NCBI RefSeq assembly: GCF_001562115.1
Contig: NZ_CP013926.1
Span: forward strand, 1,240,001 to 1,304,000
Direction of reading: 5' to 3'
DNA length: 64,000 nt
From: Alteromonas stellipolaris
GTDB lineage: Bacteria; Pseudomonadota; Gammaproteobacteria; Enterobacterales; Alteromonadaceae
Under the pieces are notes generated by a model. The model was not told the origin of the DNA, made no database searches, and worked only from the letters and a program-made list of their open reading frames with translations. Position 1 is the stretch's first letter. Each line of letters opens with the position of its first letter. Shown here one piece after another: positions 54,516 through 62,770 of the stretch. The position numbers were made by a program, and so were the translations under genes.

Positions 54516-55208
54516 CTAGCCCAAAACTAATTTTGCGGCCAAACCAACCAATAAAACACCCATCGCGCGGTCGAGCCAATACCCTTTCTTACCAATAAGT
54601 TGAGCAATTTTACTGGTACTCAGTAAGTAGGATAAAAAACAAAACCAAAGCCCTGTTGCGATAGCTAAATAAATGCCATAGCCAAGTTTGATTGAAAAAG
54701 GCGTGTCGATATCAATAATAGCGGTGAAAAGTGATAAAAAGAACAAGGTCGCCTTAGGGTTTAAACCATTCGTCAAAAAGCCAATCCAAAGTGCTTTTTG
54801 AGCAGAAATTTGTGGGCTAGCTTTTATGTTATTAGCTGCCTTGGTGTTAGCGAGCCTGTTTTTATCAGAATTATCTACTTTATTACTTACCTCAGCCTCA
54901 CCTTCTACTGGTGGTTGGCTAGGCCCGCTTTTTAGTGCGCCATACGCAAGATATAAAAGATAACCTGCAGCAAGATAACTAAAGGTTTTAAACAGCCATG
55001 GCGTGGTGGCAATAACCACACTTAACCCCACTAATGAATACCCAACGTGCAGCAAAATTGCGAGTCCAATTCCAATGCTAGTATAAATAGCAATACGGCG
55101 ACCGTAAGCGAGACTGTTTCGAACCACTACGGCAAAGTCAGGGCCTGGGCTAGCCACGGCAACAAGGTGTACTAGGGCAATGGTCAAAAATTCATTAAGG
55201 TAAGGCAT
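54516..55208 (-). CDS. LysE/RhtB family amino-acid exporter
   Basis: A 230-residue protein with six membrane helices. The N-terminal Ala-Ser-Pro-Gly-Pro-Asp-Phe motif is diagnostic for LysE/RhtB exporters, as is Gly-Phe-Leu-Thr-Asn-Gly-Leu-Asn-Pro-Lys-Ala in the fourth helix region. A hydrophilic Ser/Asn/Lys loop (about residues 95-135) is longer than usual. Substrate (homoserine, threonine, lysine or other) cannot be told from sequence. Confidence 0.9.
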   Translation of the reverse strand: MPYLNEFLTIALVHLVAVASPGPDFAVVVRNSLAYGRRIAIYTSIGIGLAILLHVGYSLVGLSVVIATTPWLFKTFSYLAAGYLLYLAYGALKSGPSQPPVEGEAEVSNKVDNSDKNRLANTKAANNIKASPQISAQKALWIGFLTNGLNPKATLFFLSLFTAIIDIDTPFSIKLGYGIYLAIATGLWFCFLSYLLSTSKIAQLIGKKGYWLDRAMGVLLVGLAAKLVLG

Positions 55209-55310
55209 GGGTTATTTCTATTACTCTGTATTTTTAAGCGCTCAGTTTACGTGAGCTTATAAGCTAGTGAATAGTCTTTAGCGGTTTTTATCATTAAATC
55301 ATCGGTTTAT

Positions 55311-56027
55311 CTACAAATCATATTCTTCAATTAACCGAGCGACAAACTCTGGAACTATTTTAGTGGCACTACCGCTAATAGATTCATCGAATAACCAGTT
55401 GTTCGCACTGGGCTCTAGGTTCAGTTCGATACACTTAGCACCAGAATCCTTCGCATTAATCACAAATCCAGCTGCAGGGTAAACATTACCTGAGGTTCCA
55501 ATGGCTATAAAGATATCGGCATTAGCAATATCTTGGGAAATCTCATCCATAAACAAGGGCATTTCACCAAACCACACAATGTCTGGTCGCAAAGTTGTAG
55601 TATTACAGCAAGCACAAACAGACAGGCTATCAAATGCCGTATTGCATTCAAAAGTATTATTTGTAGTTACACAACGGCTAGACAGTAATTTTCCATGCAT
55701 ATGAAAAATACGTTCACTACCCGCACGTTCATGCAAATCGTCCACGTTTTGTGTAACCAACGTAAGTTGGCCTTTTAATGCGCGTTCAAGTGTTGCTAGC
55801 GCTTTATGGGCTGCATTAGGCATAACCGAAGTGTTGGTGAGTTGCAGCCTTCGTTCATTGTAAAATCGATATACAAGTTCAGGGTTTCGTGCAAAAGCTT
55901 CGGGCGTTGCCACGTCTTCAACACTGTGCTCTTCCCATAATCCGTTGTTATCCCGAAATGTTTTTAATCCAGATTCAGCTGAAATTCCTGCACCAGTTAA
56001 TATTACAACGCGAGGGGGTGTATTCAT
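55311..56027 (-). CDS. cobB: NAD-dependent protein deacylase (sirtuin)
   Basis: A 238-residue sirtuin. It has Gly-Ala-Gly-Ile-Ser at 12-16, Thr-Gln-Asn-Val-Asp at 92-96, catalytic His111, and a zinc site from Cys119, Cys128, Cys138 and Cys141. The Tyr56-x-x-Arg59 pair marks class III enzymes that also remove succinyl groups. It lacks the N-terminal extension of the long E. coli form. It likely regulates metabolism by lysine deacylation. Confidence 0.95.
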   Translation of the reverse strand: MNTPPRVVILTGAGISAESGLKTFRDNNGLWEEHSVEDVATPEAFARNPELVYRFYNERRLQLTNTSVMPNAAHKALATLERALKGQLTLVTQNVDDLHERAGSERIFHMHGKLLSSRCVTTNNTFECNTAFDSLSVCACCNTTTLRPDIVWFGEMPLFMDEISQDIANADIFIAIGTSGNVYPAAGFVINAKDSGAKCIELNLEPSANNWLFDESISGSATKIVPEFVARLIEEYDL

Positions 56028-56085
56028 AAGCTCAATTCCTTTGAAATATATACACTTAACACGACTACCTTAACTTATACGAAGG

Positions 56086-56910
56086 TTAATCTTTCACTAC
56101 TGGATAGGTTGCATTTGCCCCCCATTCAGACCAAGAACCGTCGTAAATAGCAACATCACTTGCACCACACATGAGTGCAGCGACGCCAATAATACACGCC
56201 GTAACCCCTGAGCCACAGGTACAGATAATTGGCTTCGACAAATCAATGTCGGTGTTGGCAAAAACACCTTTTAATTCTTCAACGCTTAAGAAAAAGCCAT
56301 TATCTAACAGCGCTGTGAATGGAAGATTGTAAGCACCTGGCATATGCCCAGAACGAACCCCAGGGCGAGGCTCTGCCACTTTTCCGTAAAACCGAGCTTC
56401 ACTTCTGGCGTCTACCAGTTGAGCATCGGTATTAATCGCTTGAATAACCGCTGAGCTATTGACGAACCATTTGCTCTGCGCATTACTTTCATACTTAAAA
56501 TGTGAGGGAATTCGTTGTTCGGATACCGGTAAACTTTTTTCTTCCCAGGCTACTTGGCCGCCATTTAACAATTTTACGTTCTCATGCCCCATGGCCTTAA
56601 GCATCCACCAAACACGAGGAGCGCTGTACATGCCTCGGGTGTCGTAAACCACAACAGACGACATTTCGGTCAAACCTTGGCGGCCTAAGTACAATGCAAA
56701 GTCAGATGCCTGCGGCATACTATGAGGGAAACCCGTAGTGTGATCACTACCCTCGCCGTCTAAATCTATATCCACAGAATTGGGCAGCACCATGGCATCA
56801 CGAGAATCAGGCGTTTTGGTTACAGGATCGTCCATAACCGCACGCACTAAAATGATGGGTTCATCTTGTAGTTGCGTGGCAAGCTGTTGAACATTAACTA
56901 ACATCGACAT
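56086..56910 (-). CDS. Rhodanese-type sulfurtransferase (3-mercaptopyruvate type)
   Basis: A tandem-rhodanese protein. The ATG at 56910, preceded by GGAGAGGG, gives 274 residues; the track of an earlier start at 56952 has no support. The C-terminal domain carries the active-site loop Cys-Gly-Ser-Gly-Val-Thr-Ala, which fits 3-mercaptopyruvate sulfurtransferase (SseA type) better than thiosulfate rhodanese. The Arg-Pro-Gly-Val-Arg-Ser-Gly-His-Met-Pro-Gly-Ala segment is conserved. Confidence 0.9.
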   Translation of the reverse strand: MSMLVNVQQLATQLQDEPIILVRAVMDDPVTKTPDSRDAMVLPNSVDIDLDGEGSDHTTGFPHSMPQASDFALYLGRQGLTEMSSVVVYDTRGMYSAPRVWWMLKAMGHENVKLLNGGQVAWEEKSLPVSEQRIPSHFKYESNAQSKWFVNSSAVIQAINTDAQLVDARSEARFYGKVAEPRPGVRSGHMPGAYNLPFTALLDNGFFLSVEELKGVFANTDIDLSKPIICTCGSGVTACIIGVAALMCGASDVAIYDGSWSEWGANATYPVVKD

Positions 56911-56987
56911 ATCACCCTCTCCATTGAAATGCCCACGTAACGCAGTGGGCATTACTGGTTTGAGCTATTTACGCTTTACACGCTTAA

Positions 56988-57482
56988 TTACAAAGCAGCC
57001 ATTGCTGAATCGTAGTTTGGTTCTTCAGTGGTTTCAGCCACTTGCTCGGTATAAAGTACCTTACCGTCGGTATCAATCACAACTACTGTTCGTGATAGCA
57101 GACCAGTTAGTGGCATTGAAGTAAACGCAACACCATAGTCGTCACCAAAGCTTGTACGGAAAGTAGAACCGGTAATAACATTTTCAATACCTTCAGCACC
57201 ACAGAAGCGGCCAGCTGCAAACGGTAAGTCGGCAGATACACAAATAACTTGCGTATTGTCTAGACCAGCGGCTTGTTCATTGAATTTACGCACTGACGTT
57301 GCACATGTACCCGTATCCACAGAAGGGAAAATGTTAAGAATAACGCGTTTACCCTTAAGATCAGCGAGGGTTACTTCACCTAAATCCGCTTTAACTAATG
57401 TGAAGTCTGGGGCTTGCTGCCCAACTTCTGGAAGCGAACCTACAGTTGAAACTGAATTACCTTGAAACGTAACTGTTGCCAT
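56988..57482 (-). CDS. tpx: Thiol peroxidase
   Basis: A 164-residue periplasm-free 2-Cys peroxiredoxin of the Tpx group. AGGAG lies 6 nt before the ATG at 57482. The peroxidatic Cys60 is in [10 protein letters not shown], and the resolving Cys94 is in Gly-Arg-Phe-Cys-Gly. It reduces hydrogen peroxide and alkyl hydroperoxides with thioredoxin. An additional Cys81 is present. Confidence 0.95.
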   Translation of the reverse strand: MATVTFQGNSVSTVGSLPEVGQQAPDFTLVKADLGEVTLADLKGKRVILNIFPSVDTGTCATSVRKFNEQAAGLDNTQVICVSADLPFAAGRFCGAEGIENVITGSTFRTSFGDDYGVAFTSMPLTGLLSRTVVVIDTDGKVLYTEQVAETTEEPNYDSAMAAL

Positions 57483-57547
57483 GTTTTTCTCCTTGGGTTT
57501 TGATTGCTTAACCTTATAGTTAAGCGCGAATGCACGCAAGACAAGGG

Positions 57548-58255
57548 TTACTTAACTTGCGCCTTTGCAAATTCAATTTTGTGACTTAAATGGGGCTTCC
57601 CTTTTAAGTATTGATGTCGAAAAATACTGAAGTATTTAGCTAGCGCCGTAGCCGCTTCAACCTCACCTGCCAAATCTAACACGTTTATTCCCACCTCTGC
57701 AGTGCAATGCTGGAATTCTCGCGTAGATTCACGCAACAAGTAATTCGATGATATTTCAGGGGATACACCCAGTACCGGAAACGTATCAAGGTACGGGCTT
57801 TTGCCAAACATCTTTCGTGCTTCACGCCACGTACCGTCTAAAAAAATAAACAACGGAATTTTGTTTGTTTTAGGTTCTGGCTTGGGTATGCAGCGTTCTG
57901 GCTCAGCATACTCATGGGGAAATATAATAATGGGTTGGTATTTAGGGTTGTTGAGCAACGCCAGTAAATTTGGTTCAGGCTCTGTTCTGTGCCATACAAA
58001 CGCGTAATTTTCTGCTACTACATCCGCAATTAACCTTCCTGTGTTGGTAGGCTTGTAGTACTCGCCCTTATACATGATGAAGAGTACCGCACAGGATGCT
58101 TGTGGTTCAGGCTTATCGGCACAAATACAAGCATTTACCGGCAACAAACAAATATCGCAACGGATAACTTTACTACCACGGGCATTGAATGCTCGCTTGG
58201 CGCGTTTAAGCTCAGACGTTCTAAGCGCTAAAATAGAATTAATATGTGGAAGCAC
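57548..58255 (-). CDS. tapT: DTW-domain tRNA-uridine aminocarboxypropyltransferase
   Basis: A 235-residue DTW-domain protein with a GTG start and only a weak ribosome binding site. The N-terminal Cys-Asp-Ile-Cys and Cys-Ile-Cys pairs should bind zinc. The DTW motif is [10 protein letters not shown], with the later Glu-Phe-Gln-His-Cys-Thr-Ala-Glu. E. coli members TapT and TuaA form acp3U in tRNA; which uridine is modified here is uncertain. Confidence 0.85.
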   Translation of the reverse strand: MLPHINSILALRTSELKRAKRAFNARGSKVIRCDICLLPVNACICADKPEPQASCAVLFIMYKGEYYKPTNTGRLIADVVAENYAFVWHRTEPEPNLLALLNNPKYQPIIIFPHEYAEPERCIPKPEPKTNKIPLFIFLDGTWREARKMFGKSPYLDTFPVLGVSPEISSNYLLRESTREFQHCTAEVGINVLDLAGEVEAATALAKYFSIFRHQYLKGKPHLSHKIEFAKAQVK

Positions 58256-58442
58256 GCAGTAAACTCAATCAGATTAGGACGATATGGTAGCACAGAGCGT
58301 GACTTAGCGTTGCCTCTTATAACGCGAAAACCCTTTAACTCATATTGCCATTTCATCATTTTCTACGTTCCGAAACAAAATTCCTAAAGTTTTAGAATAA
58401 TTAACTTCCCCGAAAACAATTCATAAAACAGCGCGTTATGTA

Positions 58443-58464
58443 AACGGAAGGTTAACGGAAGGTT
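58443..58464 (+). repeat. Tandem 11-bp direct repeat before the DUF2589 cluster
   Basis: AACGGAAGGTT occurs twice head-to-tail with no gap. Eleven bp is one helical turn, so both copies face the same side of the DNA, as for activator or response-regulator half-sites. It lies about 100 nt before the first gene of the cluster, in a 310-nt gap that holds no other gene. Confidence 0.55.
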
Positions 58465-58565
58465 GGCGAATTTCATTGAATCTATGGTTATTGTGAATTT
58501 GTAATATTTTAACGAATGCTGTGTACAAGTTTTCCATAACCTTAATAAAATTTTGGAGAATTGAA

Positions 58566-59696
58566 ATGGCTATAGATGTAACCCCTAATACCGTCGCAAC
58601 CAATGCACTTCAAGCACTGGATTTTAGTTCACTTATAGGCGGGCCGATGGACGCAATAATCAAAGCTCAAGCTCTGGCAGCGAAAACCACCTATGAATTT
58701 ATAAATGAAGTCTGTTTGACTATTGACCCCGATACAAACGAAAAGAAGCCGGTGAACGTCGTATTTACCTATAATAATAACGGCCAAGAAGCCACATTAA
58801 CGGTTCCTTTACTTGTTATTTTAACCATCCCTAGTATTGAAGTTTCAGAGTTTACGATTGATTTCATCGCAAACATATCTGCTGGTTCGTCATCTACTGA
58901 AGAAACTAGCTCAGACACTGAACTGGGAGTTGATGCATCAGCAGAAGCATCACTGGGTATAGGCCCGTTCAGTATTAAGGTTAAGGCAGAAGCTAATTAT
59001 TCATCAAAACAGCATTCTAAAGCTGCACAAGAGTCAAAGTACTCGGTTGAGTATACGATGAATGTAAATGTTAAAGGTGGCCAATCAGGCATGCCTACAG
59101 GCCTTCAAACAGTGCTTAATATCTTACAAGGTAGTGCAACAACAGTTGGAGTCGATGAGCAGGTATTAATTACCCCTGCCAATCTGAATATTGACAGAAC
59201 GTCAAATGGGACTATCCAAGTCACCATGACCGACACACAAGGGCGAAATGTTAAATCAGGTAAAGTTACCATTACTCCCGTCGGTGAAAACCCTTTCGAG
59301 TCAATTACCTTAATTAAGGGGAATGATCAGGAAGAATTACAAGCTGAAGTAAATAACTTGGTAAGTGGTAAAAGACTAAATGTTACCAAGGACTTGATTA
59401 AAGCATTTAGGCGCAGAGATACAGGTCCTGAGACAAATGATGCAGATGCAGTCACAGGTTATACAAACAGGAAAGGCGTAGTTCAATTCCTTGTTACATT
59501 GTCAGAAAACGCGGTTGATTCTCAGGGAAAACTGAAAATAGAAGCGATGGTACCTATCGCAAATTCTGACAAGACTGAGCAAGAGATCATTGATTACACA
59601 TACACTGTGGTCACAAACACTGACCCTGTCGTTGAGGTAGAGGATGCCCTACCTCAAGGAACAAAAACGAGCTCAAAAGGCAAAGCTAAAGGATAA
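58566..59696 (+). CDS. DUF2589 family protein with C-terminal Ig-like region
   Basis: A 376-residue protein; the ATG at 58566 has TTGGAGAA 5-10 nt upstream. An N-terminal helix (Ser-Leu-Ile-Gly-Gly-Pro-Met-Asp-Ala-Ile-Ile-Lys-Ala-Gln-Ala) precedes a strand-rich core with Val-Pro-Leu-Leu-Val-Ile-Leu-Thr-Ile-Pro-Ser-Ile, an Ala/Ser-rich stretch, and Tyr-Thr-Met-Asn-Val-Asn-Val then Met-Pro-Thr-Gly-Leu-Gln-Thr-Val-Leu-Asn-Ile-Leu. This is the DUF2589 pattern. The last 170 residues have Val-Thr-Met-Thr-Asp-Thr-Gln-Gly and Thr-Asn-Arg-Lys-Gly-Val-Val-Gln-Phe, like bacterial Ig (Big-1) turns. There is no signal peptide. Function unknown. Confidence 0.82.
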   Translation: MAIDVTPNTVATNALQALDFSSLIGGPMDAIIKAQALAAKTTYEFINEVCLTIDPDTNEKKPVNVVFTYNNNGQEATLTVPLLVILTIPSIEVSEFTIDFIANISAGSSSTEETSSDTELGVDASAEASLGIGPFSIKVKAEANYSSKQHSKAAQESKYSVEYTMNVNVKGGQSGMPTGLQTVLNILQGSATTVGVDEQVLITPANLNIDRTSNGTIQVTMTDTQGRNVKSGKVTITPVGENPFESITLIKGNDQEELQAEVNNLVSGKRLNVTKDLIKAFRRRDTGPETNDADAVTGYTNRKGVVQFLVTLSENAVDSQGKLKIEAMVPIANSDKTEQEIIDYTYTVVTNTDPVVEVEDALPQGTKTSSKGKAKG

Positions 59697-59760
59697 ATAT
59701 GCAGTGAAACATTGATACGTTAATTAAGTTTAAATTCCTACTTACTAGGGGGGAGCAATT

Positions 59761-60438
59761 ATGTCGGACCTTTTGGAATCTGTTCTATCTTCGATATTGA
59801 TAGATATGATCAACGCTCAAAACCAAGCTAATATTCGTTCGGCAGACATTGCCGAAAGTTATGTTGGATTGAATCGTAAGCATGAACTACTTCAGTACTT
59901 TGATGTACCCACAGCGAATATAAAATCCTTTGATTTCGAGCTTAAATTTGGGCTTGAACAAACAGATTCACTAATCGGTGATGGTATGAGCAAAGAATTG
60001 AGTGAATTGATTCATTCTGAGATACAGACGTTTATTCAATCGTCATTGCAACATCACCAACTTCCAATTGAAGATGCTGATGCATTAAAAGCATTCATTT
60101 CATCAATTTGGAAGCGTGATGAGACAATCCCCCCTGCTTCTTTAAAATTTCAAAATAACAAAAAGTTAATTGACGATATTCGACAGTTTATTAAATCGCT
60201 ACAGCAATTAGTTCATGATTTTAGCGAGTCGAAACCACTATTAGAAGTAAACGAATCTAATTCAGGTCTAAAGGCGTTACTTACTATCAGCGACCTTAAT
60301 TCATATAACGATGACATACTCTGCTCAATCAATGTGAAAGCAGAAGTAGCCGGCATGAAAGCTGGATATGCAGATAAGGTAGGTGCTGAGGGTGGTGACG
60401 AAAATTCAAAACGAAAAATATTCTTAGCAGGTACCTAA
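59761..60438 (+). CDS. Unknown protein, probable diverged DUF2589 relative
   Basis: A 225-residue cytoplasmic protein with a very strong ribosome binding site (a G-run ending in GAG 6 nt before the ATG). It starts with a helix rich in Ile, Leu, Asn and Gln. Ile-Lys-Ser-Phe-Asp-Phe-Glu-Leu-Lys-Phe lines up with the core strand of the flanking DUF2589 proteins. Near the end, Ile-Asn-Val-Lys-Ala-Glu-Val-Ala-Gly-Met-Lys-Ala-Gly-Tyr lines up with their Met-Asn-Val-Asn-Val...Met-Pro-Thr-Gly-Leu segment. The middle helical part (about 75-165) is unique. The homology is my inference by eye. Confidence 0.7.
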   Translation: MSDLLESVLSSILIDMINAQNQANIRSADIAESYVGLNRKHELLQYFDVPTANIKSFDFELKFGLEQTDSLIGDGMSKELSELIHSEIQTFIQSSLQHHQLPIEDADALKAFISSIWKRDETIPPASLKFQNNKKLIDDIRQFIKSLQQLVHDFSESKPLLEVNESNSGLKALLTISDLNSYNDDILCSINVKAEVAGMKAGYADKVGAEGGDENSKRKIFLAGT

Positions 60439-60439
60439 T

Positions 60440-61390
60440 ATGGACAATTATACCGAAGAGACTGTTATGTCGAATCTTTTCACTTTTGAGAAATTAGTCG
60501 AGTTTCCATTAACTTCGATTATTGAGTCGAGTGCTAACGGAAACAATACAACGCTAAATTTCTTGAATGAGTACTGCTTCGCAAACACGAATGGAAAACG
60601 CGAAGCTGTTAAATTTGTCTTTTACTATGATTATGTAAAAGGTGGAGCTGCTCAAACAATGCGGGTTGAAATACCTATCATATCCTTGATCACCATACCC
60701 TATTACACCATCAACTCAGCCCAATTCGAAATGGGCATTAACATACTAAGTTGGGTCGATGTATCGAGTAAAACATGGGAGCAAGCGGATGAAAGTAAAA
60801 ATGATAAAAAGTTGTTAGCTATGTTAGGGCCGTATGAATCTTCATCGTCTAAAGTAGACGCTCGGTCTGTTGAATCAACGCAGTACAGTAAAGTTAATAC
60901 CAACATGAAGGTGAAAATGGATGTCGTTTCGTCAGATTTACCATCAGGAATTTTACAACTACTGAATGTATCTAGCCAAGGGGTCGAAGGACATATTGCT
61001 TATGACTTAAAAATCAAGTCGAACACTTCTAGGCTATTAATGGATAAGGAGGCGGTTCCACTATCGTTAACATTAGTGAAAAACAATGATGAGTTTAATG
61101 ACAGCGCATCTGAAAGTGATGATATTGGTTTAGTGCCATTAACGGTAACCTTAGTTCCAAATGAAAAAGTAGAGTTAGAAAAGGCTTTCGACAAGAAAAT
61201 CACCGTTGACAGCGGAGACATCGTGGGAAGTAGCTCTATAGAAAAAGTGCAAGTTCTCACTAACACGAGTGGAGAAATAAAAGTTACGTTTCATCCTACC
61301 CTCAAAGAAGTAACAAACGGATTTATAAACGTATCAAGCCCATTAACGTCTAATATTAAAATTTACTTTAGGATATTAAATCATGATTAA
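60440..61390 (+). CDS. DUF2589-like protein, second paralogue
   Basis: A 316-residue protein starting one base after the previous stop; an ATG at 60467 is an alternative start. It repeats the first gene's plan: Phe-Leu-Asn-Glu-Tyr-Cys near residue 40 matches Phe-Ile-Asn-Glu-Val-Cys there, then Val-Glu-Ile-Pro-Ile-Ile-Ser-Leu-Ile-Thr-Ile-Pro, and Met-Lys-Val-Lys-Met-Asp-Val...Leu-Pro-Ser-Gly-Ile-Leu-Gln-Leu-Leu-Asn. A C-terminal strand region has Thr-Ser-Gly-Glu-Ile-Lys-Val-Thr-Phe. It has no signal peptide. It overlaps the next gene by 8 nt. Confidence 0.78.
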   Translation: MDNYTEETVMSNLFTFEKLVEFPLTSIIESSANGNNTTLNFLNEYCFANTNGKREAVKFVFYYDYVKGGAAQTMRVEIPIISLITIPYYTINSAQFEMGINILSWVDVSSKTWEQADESKNDKKLLAMLGPYESSSSKVDARSVESTQYSKVNTNMKVKMDVVSSDLPSGILQLLNVSSQGVEGHIAYDLKIKSNTSRLLMDKEAVPLSLTLVKNNDEFNDSASESDDIGLVPLTVTLVPNEKVELEKAFDKKITVDSGDIVGSSSIEKVQVLTNTSGEIKVTFHPTLKEVTNGFINVSSPLTSNIKIYFRILNHD

Positions 61391-61631
61391 TACTCAAAAT
61401 ACAGCACCCGGCATACCATGTCCCACAGAATCCTGTGGCCACAATATAAAGGTTTCACTACAAGATCTGCTTTTTCAGAAGATAGTAAAATGCCCTCACT
61501 GTTTAGTAGAACTAACAATGAATAGAGAAGCATCTAAAGAAACGATATCCGCCATGGCAGAGCTACATAATGCGTTGGAAAGTGCCGAAGCGGCCAAAAC
61601 GTTTGCAGGCAATCCTGTACGCCACCCTTAA
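61383..61631 (+). CDS. Small zinc-ribbon protein of the DUF2589 cluster
   Basis: An 82-residue protein overlapping the end of the second DUF2589-like gene. Cysteines at about 13, 18, 37 and 40 (Cys-Pro-Thr-Glu-Ser-Cys and Lys-Cys-Pro-His-Cys) form a likely zinc ribbon. A short helix follows with Ala-Met-Ala-Glu-Leu-His-Asn-Ala-Leu-Glu-Ser-Ala. It probably binds zinc and acts as an adaptor with the DUF2589 proteins. Function unknown; last gene of the cluster. Confidence 0.75.
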   Translation: MINTQNTAPGIPCPTESCGHNIKVSLQDLLFQKIVKCPHCLVELTMNREASKETISAMAELHNALESAEAAKTFAGNPVRHP

Positions 61632-61786
61632 ACTAAATAAATCTGTTTCGGTTTTTCTGAAAATACTATTTTAGACACAGAATAGCGCATTAATATCAGT
61701 GCAAAATAATTTATCGAGGTTTTGTAATACAGATAACTGCACGGAAGAAAAAGCTGAAATTGTTTTGAAATTGAACTTTAAATAAA

Positions 61787-61801
61787 TGGTGCCCGGGGCC
61801 G
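61787..61801 (-). other. tRNA-3'-end-like fragment, possible attachment site
   Basis: On the minus strand the sequence reads CGGCCCCGGGCACCA, like a tRNA acceptor stem, discriminator base and CCA end. No T-arm or upstream tRNA body follows, so it is not a tRNA gene. Integrases that use tRNA ends leave such copies at the far end of an island. Confidence 0.35.
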
Positions 61802-61864
61802 AAGTTAAAAAACAAACCTAATAAAATGATTTAATTAGTTATTTTAAAGAACCTTAATCATTTA

Positions 61865-61902
61865 TAGCACCAAATGTAGCACCATAAATTCAACCTAGCA
61901 CC
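61865..61902. repeat. Three direct repeats TAGCACC
   Basis: TAGCACC occurs at 61865-61871, 61877-61883 and 61896-61902. Short direct repeats close to an attachment site resemble integrase arm-binding sites, but no integrase gene is adjacent. Confidence 0.35.
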
Positions 61903-61964
61903 CTTCAAAACAAGTAAGCACTAACGTGATTCCGTTATTCTAAATTAATCTAAAAACTTTCACT

Positions 61965-62753
61965 TTAGGCAAGTGAAATAGAGTAGCCGATTATATTCAG
62001 AAGGCCACATTTACTACAGGTGAATGTATTACCGTGCTTAATATCTCGCTGCCAGATAGAAACGGGATTAAGACAATCCTTTTTGGCGCACATCCCACTT
62101 ACTTTATCTGGCTTAAAGCTGAGCTGGTGGTTTACAGGATCAAATGTAATGTCGTATGAGGCTGAACATTTCGAATTTGAGCAATGGAGATTGAACTCCC
62201 CGACTGTATACACCGGCTCACAACCAACTTGCTCACCACACTTTTTACAATCAAAAGTGAAAAGACCTGCTTTTGGTACAAGTTTGGCGATACTGCTGTT
62301 AATTACTTCATCCAATAAGATGCTTAGCTTACCCAACGATTTATTAACGCTGGTGGTATTAAGAAAGACAGGTTCTAAATCGGTGTTAAAGCTAGCGTGA
62401 AGATAAGAACCTATCTTATGGTAATGCTTACTAAGTTCTTTTCGCGATAGAACACGTTCAGTCTCATCCATTAAAATGTCGTTCTCGTCTTCCTTACTGG
62501 CCATAGTGAGCCTAACCCCTTTGTCAGCATATGGCGCAATCTCAAGCAAACGTTTAATAAGTCTGCTTGGCTGCCATTCTTTGAGGTCATCAGTAGACAG
62601 TAAGCTTTTGTAACACCATGCCCTTTCGTATATCAAACATTCAAGGCACTGCCTAAGTTCGAGGGCCGCATACCGTAATACCTCTTCGCTATTAGACGGT
62701 AACATGGCATTAGCGCGAATTAAGCAGCCCCGTGCTACATCCCTATAGTTCAT
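61965..62753 (-). CDS. Hypothetical protein with helical N-terminal domain and two zinc ribbons
   Basis: A 262-residue cytoplasmic protein. The N-terminal half is helical, with Ala-Leu-Glu-Leu-Arg-Gln-Cys-Leu-Glu-Cys-Leu-Ile-Tyr-Glu-Arg, similar in style to HEPN/DUF4145-like domains, but without a clear Arg-x4-6-His RNase motif. Two four-cysteine ribbons follow: Cys-Lys-Lys-Cys with Cys-Ser-Asn-Ser-Lys-Cys, and Cys-Ala-Lys-Lys-Asp-Cys with Cys-Ser-Lys-Cys. A nucleic-acid-binding function is likely. It lies in the putative element and its start faces the GTGCAAA-rich region. Confidence 0.7.
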   Translation of the reverse strand: MNYRDVARGCLIRANAMLPSNSEEVLRYAALELRQCLECLIYERAWCYKSLLSTDDLKEWQPSRLIKRLLEIAPYADKGVRLTMASKEDENDILMDETERVLSRKELSKHYHKIGSYLHASFNTDLEPVFLNTTSVNKSLGKLSILLDEVINSSIAKLVPKAGLFTFDCKKCGEQVGCEPVYTVGEFNLHCSNSKCSASYDITFDPVNHQLSFKPDKVSGMCAKKDCLNPVSIWQRDIKHGNTFTCSKCGLLNIIGYSISLA

Positions 62754-62770
62754 GGTAAACCCCTTCTAAA

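Larger units (their letters stand above)
61632..61964. other. AT-rich gap with attachment-site-like fragments
   Basis: No gene seen in about 330 nt. A GC-rich 15-mer that looks like a tRNA 3' end (61787-61801) and three TAGCACC direct repeats (61865-61902) stand out in AT-rich DNA. Together they suggest the boundary of an integrated element. Confidence 0.45.

Noticed and set aside
61787..61801. A tRNA gene on the minus strand
   Set aside because: Only the acceptor end and CCA are present; there is no T-arm, anticodon arm or D-arm upstream.
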